Shown here in pieces: positions 1 through 11,406 of a stretch of 22,815 nucleotides of DNA. The position numbers and the translations under genes are program-made. Position 1 is the stretch's first letter. Each line of letters starts with the position of its first letter. Source of the stretch: Smittium mucronatum (Eukaryota; Kickxellomycota; Harpellomycetes; Harpellales; Legeriomycetaceae); contig LSSL01003044.1 in assembly GCA_001953115.1 (NCBI GenBank), forward strand, positions 1 through 22,815, given 5' to 3'. The notes beneath the pieces are model-generated. The model saw only the letters and a program-made list of their open reading frames with translations. It was not told the origin of the DNA and ran no database searches.

Positions 1-1329
1 AGAAAATCAGCCTCTAAAATTCATATTTTGATTACCCAATAACTCTATTTTTTATATTAGCAACATATTTCCAAATTAGGAAAGTAGTAAACATTTGTAT
101 GAAAGTGTCATCTCAAAGAGAATCTTCCATTTATAACTTTGGTCAAGAAAAATGGCGCTTCCTGTCCAAAAAGTGACCATTTTATCTTAGTAGAAATGAG
201 GTTTAGACAAAGTAAAAATCTCATCCATAATTTATTTATAAACAATCATAGTTTTATTACATAATAAACCAATTAGATATGGATAAAAATTCTATCTTTG
301 CCAAAATCAATTTCTTTTATACAGAAATTTGGCACCTGAAAGGGTTAAGTAAGGTTTTAACAATAATATACTGGAATTTAAAACTACATAATCAACCTTT
401 GATAAATTTATAATTTGGAAATAAAAATAGCCTTACTCGTTATCCCAATTGATGCAATTTAGATTGGATTATATCGGATGATAGTTATAGATTCAATTTT
501 CTCTAGTCACTCAGCCGGTAGATAGATAGAGGAATTAATTGGATTTTAGTGTAATATCTTTTATATGCATTATATGCATTTTATTATTGTTTCCATATGT
601 TTTTTTAACCAATTTTTCCTTCAAATAAAATTCTTTAATATAAAAAAGTGAGTTAGATAACTATCTGATTTTTGATCGTAAAAAGCAAAATTACTGATAT
701 AATGTATTTAATTAAATGAAGAAAAATATGGTGTTGTAAGCTTAATAAAAATTATTGATAAACACTAAAAATGTAGCTTATAAATTCAGATGTACAATTT
801 TAATTATTTCTCATGTATAATTAAAAATGGATTAAAATTATTTGATATAAAATATAAAAATTTTGACTCAAATTTAAATATCTGGATACAAAAACATATT
901 CTTGTATAAAATTAATGATTTCTTTGTAATATAGTTGCGAAAATGGCTTTAAATACAAAAAATCGATATTTCATTCTATTATAAAATTTAATTAATTTCA
1001 CGAATCATTATTAAAAATAAATTATAATTTACTTTTTTAATTGAAAGCAGCTGTTTTATTTTTTTATAAACAAATTCCTAAATATTTGAAACTTTTACAA
1101 GTAAAAATGTGCATATAAAAGTTTATAAGCATAAGATAAACTTTTTTTTTAAAAAATCATATTAAGTTGTATAAAAATCTATAAAATGCATAAATAACAA
1201 AAATGAAATAGACCAGAAAACTTTGAAAGATATTTCGACTTTCAAAGACGAATCTTTCGATAAAAAAAATGAGAATACACAATAAAACAAGATCATAAAT
1301 TATATTTATATTGCTGAAAAAATAAGACA
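1..1329. other. AT-rich stretch without recognisable gene
   Basis: I translated parts of this stretch in several frames and found no family motif. It is A/T-dominated and full of stops, with a short direct repeat of tatatgcat near 566-582. The last 130 bases may include the first codons of the broken transposase that follows, because one frame near 1220-1260 reads as a plausible charged peptide, but I cannot fix a start. A 63-codon minus-strand frame at 1157-1348 is hydrophobic in the way any AT-rich antisense frame is, and I do not treat it as a gene. Confidence 0.6.
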
Positions 1330-2924
1330 AAAATATTATTTGGGACACGTATAAAGTGGATCTTTAAGATGAGATGTGTCTAGAGCTTACAATGTAAGTG
1401 CTATTCAGATCTTATTAATACTTCAACAGAAATTATTGGTATAAAAAACAAATAATAGATCTGTATTTAAGCGGATTAAAATTCCCATGGGAGATTAAAA
1501 AAATAGTTATGGACAGTGGGATTGATATAAGTATAAAAAGAATATATAAAGTATTTTATAAATTAATTGCAAAAAAGGGGATAGCGAGCTGAAAAAAAAA
1601 AGATTTAATAGATTTCGCAAATAAAAATTCATTATTCTACAACCCAAGCACTGAAAATGCATAAATTTGTGGATATCTTATTTAGCCAGATAAAAATCTC
1701 CAAAAAAATCGCTTTCAATTTAATTTTTAAAAAAATTATCTTTGTTAACATGTTAAAAAAAATACTGGTAAATAGAATATTTTAATATTTTGATTACATA
1801 AAGAATTTTTATTGATTCCTTAGTAAAATCTGATGTTCTACATGTTGATGATACGTACCAACTGTTAGAAAATATGTATCCATTGACTATAGTTGGTTTT
1901 TCGGATATAAAAAGATATTTTATCCTCCCTGGAATAGCTGTAGTTACAAAATAATCCTATGATGCTTATTTGCGGGCAATTTTCTGTTTAAGTATAGAAA
2001 AATAAGAATAAGACTGCTACTATAAATATACACACATAATAGCAGATTCTGAAGCATCAATTTTTAGAGCTGCTCAAGAGCTCGATGCTGAATGTATTTG
2101 GATACACTGTTGGACTCAAGTACGTATAAACATCGAAATATATATATAATATCCATCTAAGAACTTAAGCAATAAAATAACTTTGGAAATTAAAATTTTA
2201 CAGTTCTCATTATTGAAATCAAGTATCGATTCAAATGGGGACTTTTTTAGTTAAATAAATGATCAATATTAAATGATGCCGACCAGTTTTAAAATCATAT
2301 AAAAAGCTATTATAATTTGTACTAGGGCTGAAATAATCATTTTACCAGCAATGAAACGGCTTATAGCGGCTCAATTTAAAATTTAAAAGGTCGTATTTAA
2401 ATTGGCGGAAATATGATTTAATGACTTTCATCGAAAAAATAATGTTAATAATAGCATATTTATTTTTGGAAAACAAGCCAAAATTTTCAGTTTTGGAATA
2501 TAACAGTAAAAAATTTTAACTGGAGATATTTTTTTTTCATTCCAAAAAATTAGATTCAATTATTTTTTAAAAAAAATGTTTTTTTAGAAAAGCCATATGG
2601 ACACTTAGTGATTGGATATAGCAACGAGTGGTCCGATTTCGATAACAGGAGATTCTTTAAAGATTTTTTCAAGGAATATCAAACACTTATCTTCTGAAAT
2701 GAACTCTTAGAGTGCAAATCTTTCTTTTCAGCTGTTATAACCTTTTGAAAGAAGAAGAAATTCAACATGTATATCAATATTTTGATTTTGTAAGGAGGGT
2801 TGATTTGGTTAATATAAAAATTCTCTCGACTATTAAAAACAGAGGGAGACCAAATAATATAATTAAAAACTCAATTTTGAGGATAAGTCAGCCTTTTTTT
2901 ATAAACAAAACTCATCTTTATTGA
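1330..2924 (+). pseudogene. Decayed Mutator-like (MULE) transposase, copy 1
   Basis: MULE transposases cut and paste DNA with an RNase H-fold DDE domain. The order here matches the family. A zinc-ribbon/FLYWCH-like start has Trp at 1357 and Cys codons at 1375, 1393 and 1399. A helical segment follows around 1460-1580. The DDE domain opens with HVDDTYQL (catalytic Asp 1847-1849). A second Asp in IIADSEA (2045-2047) lies 66 codons later in the same frame. The CWxH-type motif follows at 2108, but its His is now Gln (CAA, 2117-2119). Near 2590-2660 a segment resembles the family stretch ending in WS. A SWIM-like end has Cys 2733-2735 and His 2766-2768, then KNRGRP. In-frame TAA stops at 1952, 2003 and 2009, plus frameshifts farther on, show it is dead. 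The length, about 530 codons, suits the family. Terminal inverted repeats were not found. The family call is strong; the ends are approximate. Confidence 0.78.
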
Positions 2925-4333
2925 TAAAAACTACAGAAATGGTTTATTTTTATATCAAACAATAATTATTTTAAGGATAAGGTATAAAATTAAAGGGAGT
3001 TAGAAGATATTAATTATATTTTTATTAAAATAATTCTCCAAATTGAATTTTTGATATAGGTGCTTTCAAAAGATTTTTAATTAAAAATAATAGGAGTATA
3101 TGTGCTAAAAATATGATTTTTATAAGTTTCTGAGGTTTGAATCGATTACGCGGGGAAAAAAGTAACATAAGAATATCCATCCTTATAAAATACAAAAATC
3201 GGATTTCTCTTATAACTGTTTAATTATAAAAGTAAAAAAACTGCACTAACTTCGATATTTCGTTTTTAGCTCTTTATTTCTTGAGAATTTTTCCCAATAA
3301 TTCTTGGATCTTCGACCTAGATACTCATTTGAGCTTGGAATTTTTTATAATAGCTTGTTAACCCCTATTACACAACCTTATCGATGATTACAAAAGTATT
3401 ATAATTCCCAAATAAATGCCCCAACATTTGTAAGTTTTTCTTAAATCATCAAAAGTTTAATTCCTTTCTTTTATTTTATCCATTATCCATTAATGATTTT
3501 TATTAATTTTTTCAATAATTTTTTTAAATACATTCCTCGATAAATTCAAAAGTTATCCTTCCATATATCAAATGATAAATATTGAAAATTTAAGCACAAA
3601 TATTTTGATTAAAAATTCAATTAATTCCTAGTTTTTATTTACCTGGACCTCTTAAAGGGCCTGTTTTATTTTATTTTGATAAGGAAAAAATGGCCTTTTC
3701 TTATTTAAAACCATTAAAAGACAACCTTAAAATTTCCAATTAGATAAACAAAGACATACGTGTATTTAATTATGCTTTTTTGTATCCAGTCAATGAAAAT
3801 TATTGTTAATTTTGAATAAAATATAAAATTTGTATCGAAATACTTAATATTTTATTTATGGGCTAATTTTTTTAGGTTTTTATTAGCTAACGATAAAAAT
3901 ATTTAAAAAATTCGCTAAAAATAAGAAATTTTAAGAAATACTATTGTTATCATAATTTACGTGTAAACAAAATGATTTTAATAGGGTATTCGCCACTAAA
4001 AATATTAGAATATTAATTGTGAGAAAATTGATAATATTTATAATTAACTATAGTTCAGTATATAAAAAATTAACAACAAGATTAATAATGTGCGAATTCA
4101 CTAATTTTAGAGTCATTTTGCATAAAATTACGGAAATTTTAGTATCTTCCCATCCTTGAATAATCGTATAAATTATTAAATAATCCTTTTTTTAACAGAA
4201 ATTCATTGGATATAATTTTAAACATAACAGATTTTATATCCGATGAAATATGATTAAGATAATGAAGGGTAAAAAAAAATCAAAAATATACTGAATTAAT
4301 ACGATATTAAATACCAAGTACAAAATTATATAG
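2925..4333. other. AT-rich stretch between two transposon fossils
   Basis: No family motif was recognised. On the minus strand, 3100-3450 has coding-like fragments in several frames, with runs of charged residues interrupted by stops. They might be a further decayed transposase, but no catalytic motif could be matched. A T-loop-like sequence near 3134-3150 lacks a pairing stem and is not a tRNA. Confidence 0.5.
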
Positions 4334-4765
4334 CATTTACAAGTAAAATAAAGCTGTTTTCCAATGAAATTTATCCAATTTGATCTATAATTTTATTTTT
4401 AAAAAATCAAAATTTTAAGCTCTACAAATCAAGTTATATCATTTCAAAAGCGTAAATTTTACTCCTTTCAAATCGGCTTTTGGTATTTTACAATTGACAT
4501 TTCTTCGTGATTGAAATAATTTTTTGGGATTTAACAAATGAAAATCATCATTTTAAAAACTATAAATATATTCTTTTTTCATTTTGAATTTTTAGAAATT
4601 TTCAAATCAAAAAAAAATTTTTTTTTGCGAAGCACATTGAGATATTTTCAAAATATTTGAGTCGAAAAATTAATCGGTAAAATAAACCTATTTTAGGTGT
4701 TCTTTGGGTATTTTTTTAGAAGTTCTATATTCGTCTTTTTTTTAAGAACATTTTTTCAAAATATA
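4334..4765. repeat. Left inverted arm of the Tc1-type element
   Basis: Read forward, this arm matches the reverse complement of 6025-6378. Long shared blocks include the stretch around 4661-4731, which matches 6061-6131 with few mismatches, and the block around 4365-4390. It has an extra 82-bp segment (between CATTT at 4498-4502 and CATTT at 4580-4584) that the right arm lacks. Either the right arm lost it by deletion between short direct repeats, or something inserted here with a 5-bp duplication. Three copies of atgggct lie just inside the arm at 4774, 4812 and 4833. Confidence 0.8.
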
Positions 4766-4865
4766 CAGTAGTTATGGGCTAAAATTTTTATTTTATAATT
4801 GATTCGGATATATGGGCTTAAAAATTTAATGAATGGGCTATAAAAATAAGTGTTCATTAAAAGAC

Positions 4866-5878
4866 ATAGTTATATTACTACTCACATTTGAAAAATATCC
4901 CCTTAAATTATTCTGGGAAATATTCTGAAGCGACTCTTCTATTAGATCGCAAATAGATAAATCTCTATTGTCTTGAGAGCTGAATTTGTACTGAATTTAA
5001 TTTTTACTTTGCTGAAAATTTTCTCATCAAGATTTAGCATGTATAATTGTGGTGATAAAAATTTAAATTAGCCCCCAGATTGAGACGTAATTTCTCTTTT
5101 TTACTTCACTTTTGTTTATTCTTGCGTTATTAAATATTATGTAAATTCTATGGAAACTTTCATTAGACATTATTAAATGAATCTCCCTTGGATTAAAGTT
5201 GCAAAAAAAGCTGTATTTATATTTTTATTAGTTACTATTTTTTGATTTAAGATTTTTTAGAATTAGTGTCTGTTAATAAGTTAATATTTTTTCTTCTGAA
5301 AGATGGGTTAGTTACTGATTCTCTAGCTCAAATAATAAATCTAGTCATATTTCTTCTGATTGAATGTTAAAGCCTGATTCTTCAATAGATAATAAATCAC
5401 TTCTATCTGCTGAAACTGCTGAGAAAAAAATCTGGCATATATTGCTTTTTTTTAAAGATTTTCTATGCATTTTACTTTATATAGTACTCAGCTGATTTTT
5501 TTTAAATTAACACTTAATTTTTTTGACCATTTGATATTGATGAAACAGATATATTGAAGAACATATTTTCAAATATTTTTTCCTTCATTTTCCATAATTT
5601 TTTTCTGGGCTTCATTAAATTAACCTTACTATCTCGCAAAAAACATCATCTTTTAATTTTAAATATAGACACCCTCTGTCAGTTGTGTTTTTTAGGATCT
5701 CATTCTGAGCTTATTCTTCAAAAAAATCAAAAAAAGCTTTTTTGATCACCAAAACAAGCCTCTTAACATACCCATATTTTATTTCCATAAATTCCCTATA
5801 CATTTTCTTTGACATTCCGTTGTCAAAAAAATGCCAAAATAATCTCTTTTTTAGGTCCTCAGTTATTTTAAAATATTT
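4866..5878 (-). pseudogene. Decayed Tc1/mariner-type (DDE_3) transposase
   Basis: Read on the minus strand, the N-terminal part (5878 to about 5730) is a helix-turn-helix-like region rich in basic residues. Next comes a second DNA-binding part with RGC...KLKDDV and EIVRLI, like the bipartite paired-type domain of Tc1 proteins. The catalytic core begins with LLSIEESGFNIQS, where Tc1 enzymes have IDESGF. The first catalytic Asp codon (5381-5383 on the plus strand) therefore reads Glu. The second motif, IIFNNARINKS, has Asn for Asp (5129-5131). The third motif, LNLDEKIFSKVK, keeps the Glu (5023-5025). The C-terminal tail near 4866-4960 (LIEESLQNI, LRGYFSNV) also fits. The first two active-site positions and the N-terminus share one frame over about 750 bp. 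Only stops interrupt it, so decay here was mostly by substitution, with one frameshift before the third motif. Confidence 0.77.
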
Positions 5879-6024
5879 TTATATAGATTTGGATTTCAAA
5901 TATATCCTCATTCTGAGAGCAATAAATAATATAATTGTTTTAAATATTAGCATTTTGATATTAACTCATTTTACATTATAGTATTACATATTTTTTTTTA
6001 ACTGTTTCAATGCTTATTTATACA

Positions 6025-6378
6025 AATATTTTTGAAAAAAATATTCTTAAACAAAAAACAAATATAGAAATACTAAAAAAATACCCAAAGAACACCCAAA
6101 ATAGGTTTATTTTACCGATTAATTTTTCGACTCAATTATTTTGAAAATATCTCAATAGGCTTTGCAAAAAAAAAAAAAAATTGATTTGAAAATTTCTAAA
6201 AATTCAAAATGCAATTTTAAAATACCAAAACCGATTTAAAAAGTGTAAAAATTTCGCTTTTGAAATGAATGATTTGATTTATAAAACGCAAAATTTTGAA
6301 TTTTTAAAAGAAAAATTATAGATCAAATTAGATAAATTTCATTTGAAAACGGTTTTGTTTTATTTTTAAATGTTAAAT
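6025..6378. repeat. Right inverted arm of the Tc1-type element
   Basis: This is the reverse-complement partner of 4334-4765, shorter by about 80 bp because it lacks the segment between the two CATTT copies. It includes a run of 15 A (6166-6180) where the left arm has a shorter A/T-mixed tract, which is a slippage-prone site. As the element is on the minus strand, this arm is upstream of the transposase and would have carried its promoter and terminal binding site. Confidence 0.8.
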
Positions 6379-7239
6379 AAGAGGTTATTTTCAAAAGAAG
6401 AAACTATTCAATGAGAAATTCACTACTTTTCTAGTTTTTAAATATTCCTGTAGATGATTGTGTATAATTATTGGGAAATATAAATTCGTGAGATCCAGTA
6501 AAAATTTTCTTTCAGATTGGTGTAATTCCGATTAAATTTTATTTTGGTCAATGATTTTAACAGTAAAAAAAATCCCAATCTTGAAAAGAACACCCCATAT
6601 TATGACTGATTTTGAGATTTGAATTATTTTTATTACTTACCATTTTCCTATTAGCTTTATTAAGTTAGTTATTTTATCAAAAAAATAATTGATAAATGAT
6701 TAATTGATAAATTATCAAATATCAATTGGAAATTCTTGACAATCGTTAACCTTTTTTAGGCATATCACTAAAAAAATATCGTATAGTTAACAAGTTTTGT
6801 CAAAATTAAGGGGTATCATAAAAAAGTAAATATGATTAACAAAGCCCGTCATTAGATACAAAACTATGAAAAATGATACAAAAATTTATACTTTATATTT
6901 TTTCCCAGCTTTTTTTAGATTTAATATCATTGAACTGATATTTAAAAAAAAATTACAGATTTTTTTTATTTACCTTATAAAAGATGAACTATATTGTAAA
7001 CTTCAATAAAATAACAGTTTCTATTTCAAAAATTAAAGAAATTATGATATTTTTACTCTTTTTTCCCTCATTTTTTTTAATCCAAATTTATTCCAGTATA
7101 AAAATCAAAATACATTGGATTTTAAGTAATGATGTTACGGTTACAAAAAAATGATAAGTTTTTTTCAGTATGGATAATCCCAAAAAATAAAAATATTAAA
7201 TGTTTTCTTCAAAAAAAATTTTGCTGCTTTTAAAAAAGA
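6379..7239. other. AT-rich spacer without recognisable gene
   Basis: I saw no coding signature, RNA gene or long repeat here. It separates the right arm of the Tc1-type element from the second MULE fossil, and could contain that element's unrecognised left terminal region. Confidence 0.55.
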
Positions 7240-8695
7240 GGCCCACTATGATTACTTCGATGAAAATTTTTTTTTGATGAATTTGAGAACAAAAAATTGT
7301 GTGTTTTTTTACCAAAAAAATCTAATTTTAAGAATTTAATAATTGATTTAAATATTAATGGTGTTATTAGGCCTTGAGAAATGAAGCATAATTTATCTAG
7401 AAATTTGTTAACATCTCGAACAAAAAGATATACAGCTTTCCGGGGGATCACAGATGGATATTAAAAAATCTGCAGTTACAGCACTATTAATAGAAAAAAA
7501 ACCATGTCATGGATAACTAACAAAACCATGAGCTTTAAACAGGTGTGAGTGAGCAGTTACAAATCTACTCCAGGCGATTTTTTGCAACTCCTTTTTATAA
7601 ACCTCTAAAACGTTTTCTCATTTAATTTCAATGACATCAAAAGTCTAATCGTATCTAAGTATCCATTTATTCTCGCAAAAATTCTAAAAATGATATATAT
7701 TGATGACATTATAGGCTAATTGGCTTGAGAAACTCCATGATATTTTTGTGTATAAGCCATGAATTTCTATTTTTATTCCGATTAGTATTTCTGTGGCAAA
7801 TGATGAGTTTTTTGATAAATATCATTGGGTTTTGGATAAACCCCGTAAAAGAATAGAATCTAATAGAGGTCCAGTAATACTAATTTGTGTAATTGGAGAT
7901 TTGTTACCATAATTCACAAATGAAATCCAAATTTCTTTTCATTCTGTACTAGAGTACACTATTTGGCTCGTGTTATAAAAAACTAGAGAAAAAACTGAAA
8001 TAAAATAATTTTGAGCAGATTTCAATTCAGCTTCATACCCAGTTTTTAAACTTTCAAATTGTGAAAAATAATTTCATACTAGCCCAAATATATTTTTATT
8101 TAAAATCACAAATAATAATGAAGCTGCTTATTTTTCAAAATATTTTTAAAAAAATAATATAAAAACCGAACACACACGGGTTTCATGGCAAAAAATAACC
8201 ATGAAATCTTTTTTGAAATACGCAAACTCATAATATACGATGTATCATCAGAAAAAATTCAGAACTATATATTAAAACTATGACGAAATCAATTTAATAG
8301 AAGATGGATGAGTGATATTTCTTTATCCTATTTCAACAGATGGTGTATAATCAGAATATCCTTGTGATTCTGAATACTACTCTGATACAGCTCAAATAAA
8401 TCATTATGTTGAGCTTCAAAATAATAGAAATATCTTTGGATAAAACGATAGTATTCATGGTTATAAAGATTTTAATAAGGACTGTTTCATTTTGACAGAC
8501 AAATTCAATTTATTAAAATGGTTTGACATCTTTTATAACTGCTTCGATTTCGCAAAACAAAGGTGTTGCCACCATGTTTATAATTTTTTGAAAAAAATTG
8601 GAATCTCTGAAATTGTAAACATTACTTTTTTATCAAAAAATAGAGAAAGGCCAAGTCCAAAAAACATCCTAAAAAATGTATCAAAGCATCTTTAG
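7240..8695 (+). pseudogene. Decayed Mutator-like (MULE) transposase, copy 2
   Basis: This is the same family and orientation as the copy at 1330-2924. The N-terminal third (7240-7560) is badly damaged. The DDE start is recognisable as YIDDIIG with the catalytic Asp at 7702-7704. The match continues in another frame with FYPISISVANDEFF and, after about 30 residues, VIGD (second Asp at 7898-7900). LARVIKN near 7970 matches the usual WxHV-KN motif with His changed. The C-terminus (8500-8695) is the best part. It is a SWIM zinc-finger-like segment, YNCFDFAKQRCCHHVY, with Cys at 8540, 8564 and 8567 and His at 8570 and 8573, followed by KNRERP. The C-termini of the two copies line up: C-x10-H-V-Y, then about 20 residues, then KNRxRP, then IxKN or ILKN. 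Several frameshifts and stops make it non-functional. The 67-codon frame at 8492-8695 opens on TTG and is internal. Confidence 0.68.
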
Positions 8696-9110
8696 ATTTT
8701 ATAAATACTCCAGAAAGTTTTTTATTTTATTTTATTTTAATTTACATTTGATTTATTTTTTACATTTACAATAAATCTACTTATAAAATTGAATAAAATA
8801 TTCGCAACCATTACGGTTTTCAAAGATATTAGATATTCTAGGCTCCTGTAAAAACCCCATACATAAATAATCATAGTTAAAATAAAAAAGTTTAATTATC
8901 CTTGATTTTTTATTTCATTATTATTGATAACGTCTTGATTAAATAAATCACTGAATATTAACATAAAATTATATATTTTCCTGTTAAATATATTTATTTT
9001 GGAAAATACGGTATGTTGATGGGTACCTATAAAAAAAATCTTAAATCTAAAAAAAAACATTTAAAAAGATTAAAATAAATATCAATTTTATAATTATATG
9101 ATAAAAAGAA

Positions 9111-9175
9111 GAAGCGCGTTTATTTACCTATATTATACCGAATAACGCATATTTCTCTTGTAGAAAATACGCTTC
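9111..9175. repeat. Imperfect inverted repeat (hairpin)
   Basis: The arm starting gaagcgcg at 9111 pairs with the arm ending acgcttc at 9175. It is an imperfect stem of about 16 bases around a 33-base loop. The GC-containing core (gaagcg/cgcttc) stands out in this AT-rich setting. It could be a terminal repeat of a small element, a structured RNA or chance. No function is assigned. Confidence 0.4.
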
Positions 9176-11380
9176 GCTATTTACTAATATTAAAAAATAT
9201 TTGATAAATAAATTTTTCAAAGTATAGAGTTGAATTTAAATAAATGTTCTCAGGACTTAAATACATTTTCCTTATATGTTAGCGTTTATTTTTCGATAAA
9301 TGAGCCATTATCATCATCATCATATAAAAATAAAAATACGGGAAAAATGTTTGAGATATTATCTTTAACACACTTTAAAAAAAAATTAACCGGAAAAAGA
9401 TATAAAATATTTAATTATAGTAGGAAAACACTTGCTCAATATTTGTGGAATCTTTTCTGATTCATAATAAATAGTATTAAATTAATATAAATTATCTAAT
9501 AAAAAAATTTACAAGTTTATTATCGATATACATAATTTTTTTATGGGCATTTTTTCTATTTTTTCATGTTTTTTAAATTAATTTCGGGGGGTTTTTATCT
9601 GTTTATTGATCAACCATAAAGGCGGAAACAAAATTAGCGATATTCGATGTTAATCTTAGTGCGCTGATAATATCTCTAAATTTTTACAAAAAATAAATTT
9701 GAAACTTATCACTTTTGAACGAAATTTCATCAATTCGCACAATATTAAAATAAATTGAGCATTTTTAGTTTTTTTTCATCTAATACGATGAAAAAACTAC
9801 TAACTTTGCAAGAATAATTACTTTAATTTTTATAGAGAAATAAATTAAAACTTATCCAGTAAAATTATATTCTATTATTTTCATGATATGATTTCAATTT
9901 TATGATGACCAGCCATCCAATAAAAGAATAAAATCATCCAACTAGTTCATTAGAGCTTATATGAGCCAAATGTTTATATTTATTTTAGCAATAATCGGTT
10001 AAAATGTTTATTCGTGCAAATAATAGTAATTATGAGCAAATTTGCTAAATTTTGTTTATTACTTGTAAAATTGTGGGAATACTTGTTTTTTTAAATAATA
10101 TTATGGTTATTCAATCACCTAAACTCAAAATAATTTAATACATATGTACTTTTTCATAACTCTATCCTTTAATTTGAATATATGGAATTTTAGTATGGTA
10201 TAAATTTAGAACATAAGCATTATAAAAATAAAAAAATTACAATTTCGCTATCAAAAAAAAATTTTTAAACTTAAGAAATATTAAAAAAAATAATAATAAT
10301 AATTTTCATATTTTCTTAAAAAATAAATCTAAGAAATTAAAACTATATTTGTGAATTTTATTTATTTTTCAAACCGAGAATTATCTTATATGATGTGAAA
10401 TACGAAATTATATGCTTCAAATATGGTTTATAAAAAGTATAAAATTAATGCTTCAATTACAATATTCTATTCAATTCCTAAAAATTTTAAAAAATATCAT
10501 TAAAGCTATCTTCTACTAAAAACTATAAGTTACCATTAATAAAATCTATTTTTGACATGGGTTAATACCTTATATAATTATATTTTAAATATTATTAGCT
10601 TTTTTTAATCTTAAATCAATCAGAGTTACGAATCCAATATGCTTCTAAATAGATATATAAAACTAATATCTAATCAAACTTCGTAATTTTTAATGCGAAA
10701 TATACCATTATTTAGTTATAACAGATATACCATAATTTATACTATTATACCTATATATTTAAGGAAATTAACCACAATTAGCATATTTATTTAGTCTATA
10801 GACGAACTTTTTTATATTATTGGCACAAAAATATATTAAAGGTTAAAATTCAACTATCAATCTAAATAGTTTTATGTTAATAAAAACTTTCAATTTGTTT
10901 TATTTTTATGGGATGACTGATTTGGCGAAAATTTGCGTAATTTTTTATGTGTTTTCATAATTTTGTATCAGTTTACATTATGAATTATAAATATGTATTC
11001 ATAAGTTTTGTTTCAAGTTAGGGGTAAAAATTATTAGTATAACGATTTTGAAAATATTATTTGAAAGGTATTATTGTTAAATCGCTTAAAATAACATTTT
11101 ATATTCCAATTCATAGAAGCCGCTTGAAATCGGTTAATATATACCCATTTTACAGAAATTAATTTTTAAGAATTTTTAAATTTTATAAAATTTATATCCA
11201 GGGTAAAATTGGGCGATAAAAATTTTTGAAATTGGATTTGAAGCTGAAACTTCCTTATTAAAATTTTACAGATTCCCTGATTTTGTATTAGGGAAATTAT
11301 CGAATCTAAACATTTATTTTGATTAAACTGCCTGATTATTTTTTAATCTACCAAATATATTCCAATGTCTCAATTTAAAA

Positions 11381-11406
11381 AAATGGGGGCAGGAGAGGGA
11401 GGGGGA
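11381..11406 (+). other. G-rich purine tract
   Basis: Three G runs of three or more (11385-11389, 11397-11399, 11401-11405) plus one GG (11392-11393) lie within about 20 bases. This tract could form a two-layer quadruplex or pyrimidine-purine triplex structure. It is unusual here because G runs are rare. It may be a remnant of a polypurine tract or simple-sequence expansion. Confidence 0.5.

Larger units (their letters stand above)
4334..6378 (-). mobile_element. Decayed Tc1/mariner-type transposon with long terminal inverted repeats
   Basis: Two arms in opposite orientation (4334-4765 and 6025-6378) enclose a broken minus-strand transposase at about 4870-5878. This is the layout of an IS630-Tc1-mariner element. 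The family moves by cut and paste into TA targets. Its usual terminal repeats range from under 30 bp to a few hundred, so these arms are at the long end. The arms align almost continuously, best over 4584-4731 against 6061-6200. The outer limits are uncertain by tens of bases, and I could not confirm flanking TA duplications. The element is about 2.05 kb, a little longer than a typical Tc1 because of the arms. It appears immobile, since the transposase carries many stops and altered active-site residues. Confidence 0.75.

Noticed and set aside
1157..1348. 63-codon minus-strand hydrophobic frame
   Set aside because: Composition-driven; it overlaps the start of the MULE remnant on the other strand.
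3130..3155. tRNA T-loop-like sequence (gtttgaatcgatt)
   Set aside because: No flanking 5-bp stem, and no D-arm, anticodon arm or acceptor partner could be paired.
5554..5981. Two plus-strand frames of 63 and 79 codons
   Set aside because: They lie antisense to the Tc1-type transposase remnant and have the hydrophobic look of antisense AT-rich frames.
7230..7451. 73-codon minus-strand frame
   Set aside because: It is antisense to the N-terminal part of the second MULE remnant and matches no known family.
9230..9460. 76-codon plus-strand frame
   Set aside because: It opens on TTG, its first Met is about 40 residues in, its serine run comes from a short ATC repeat, and it has no family match.
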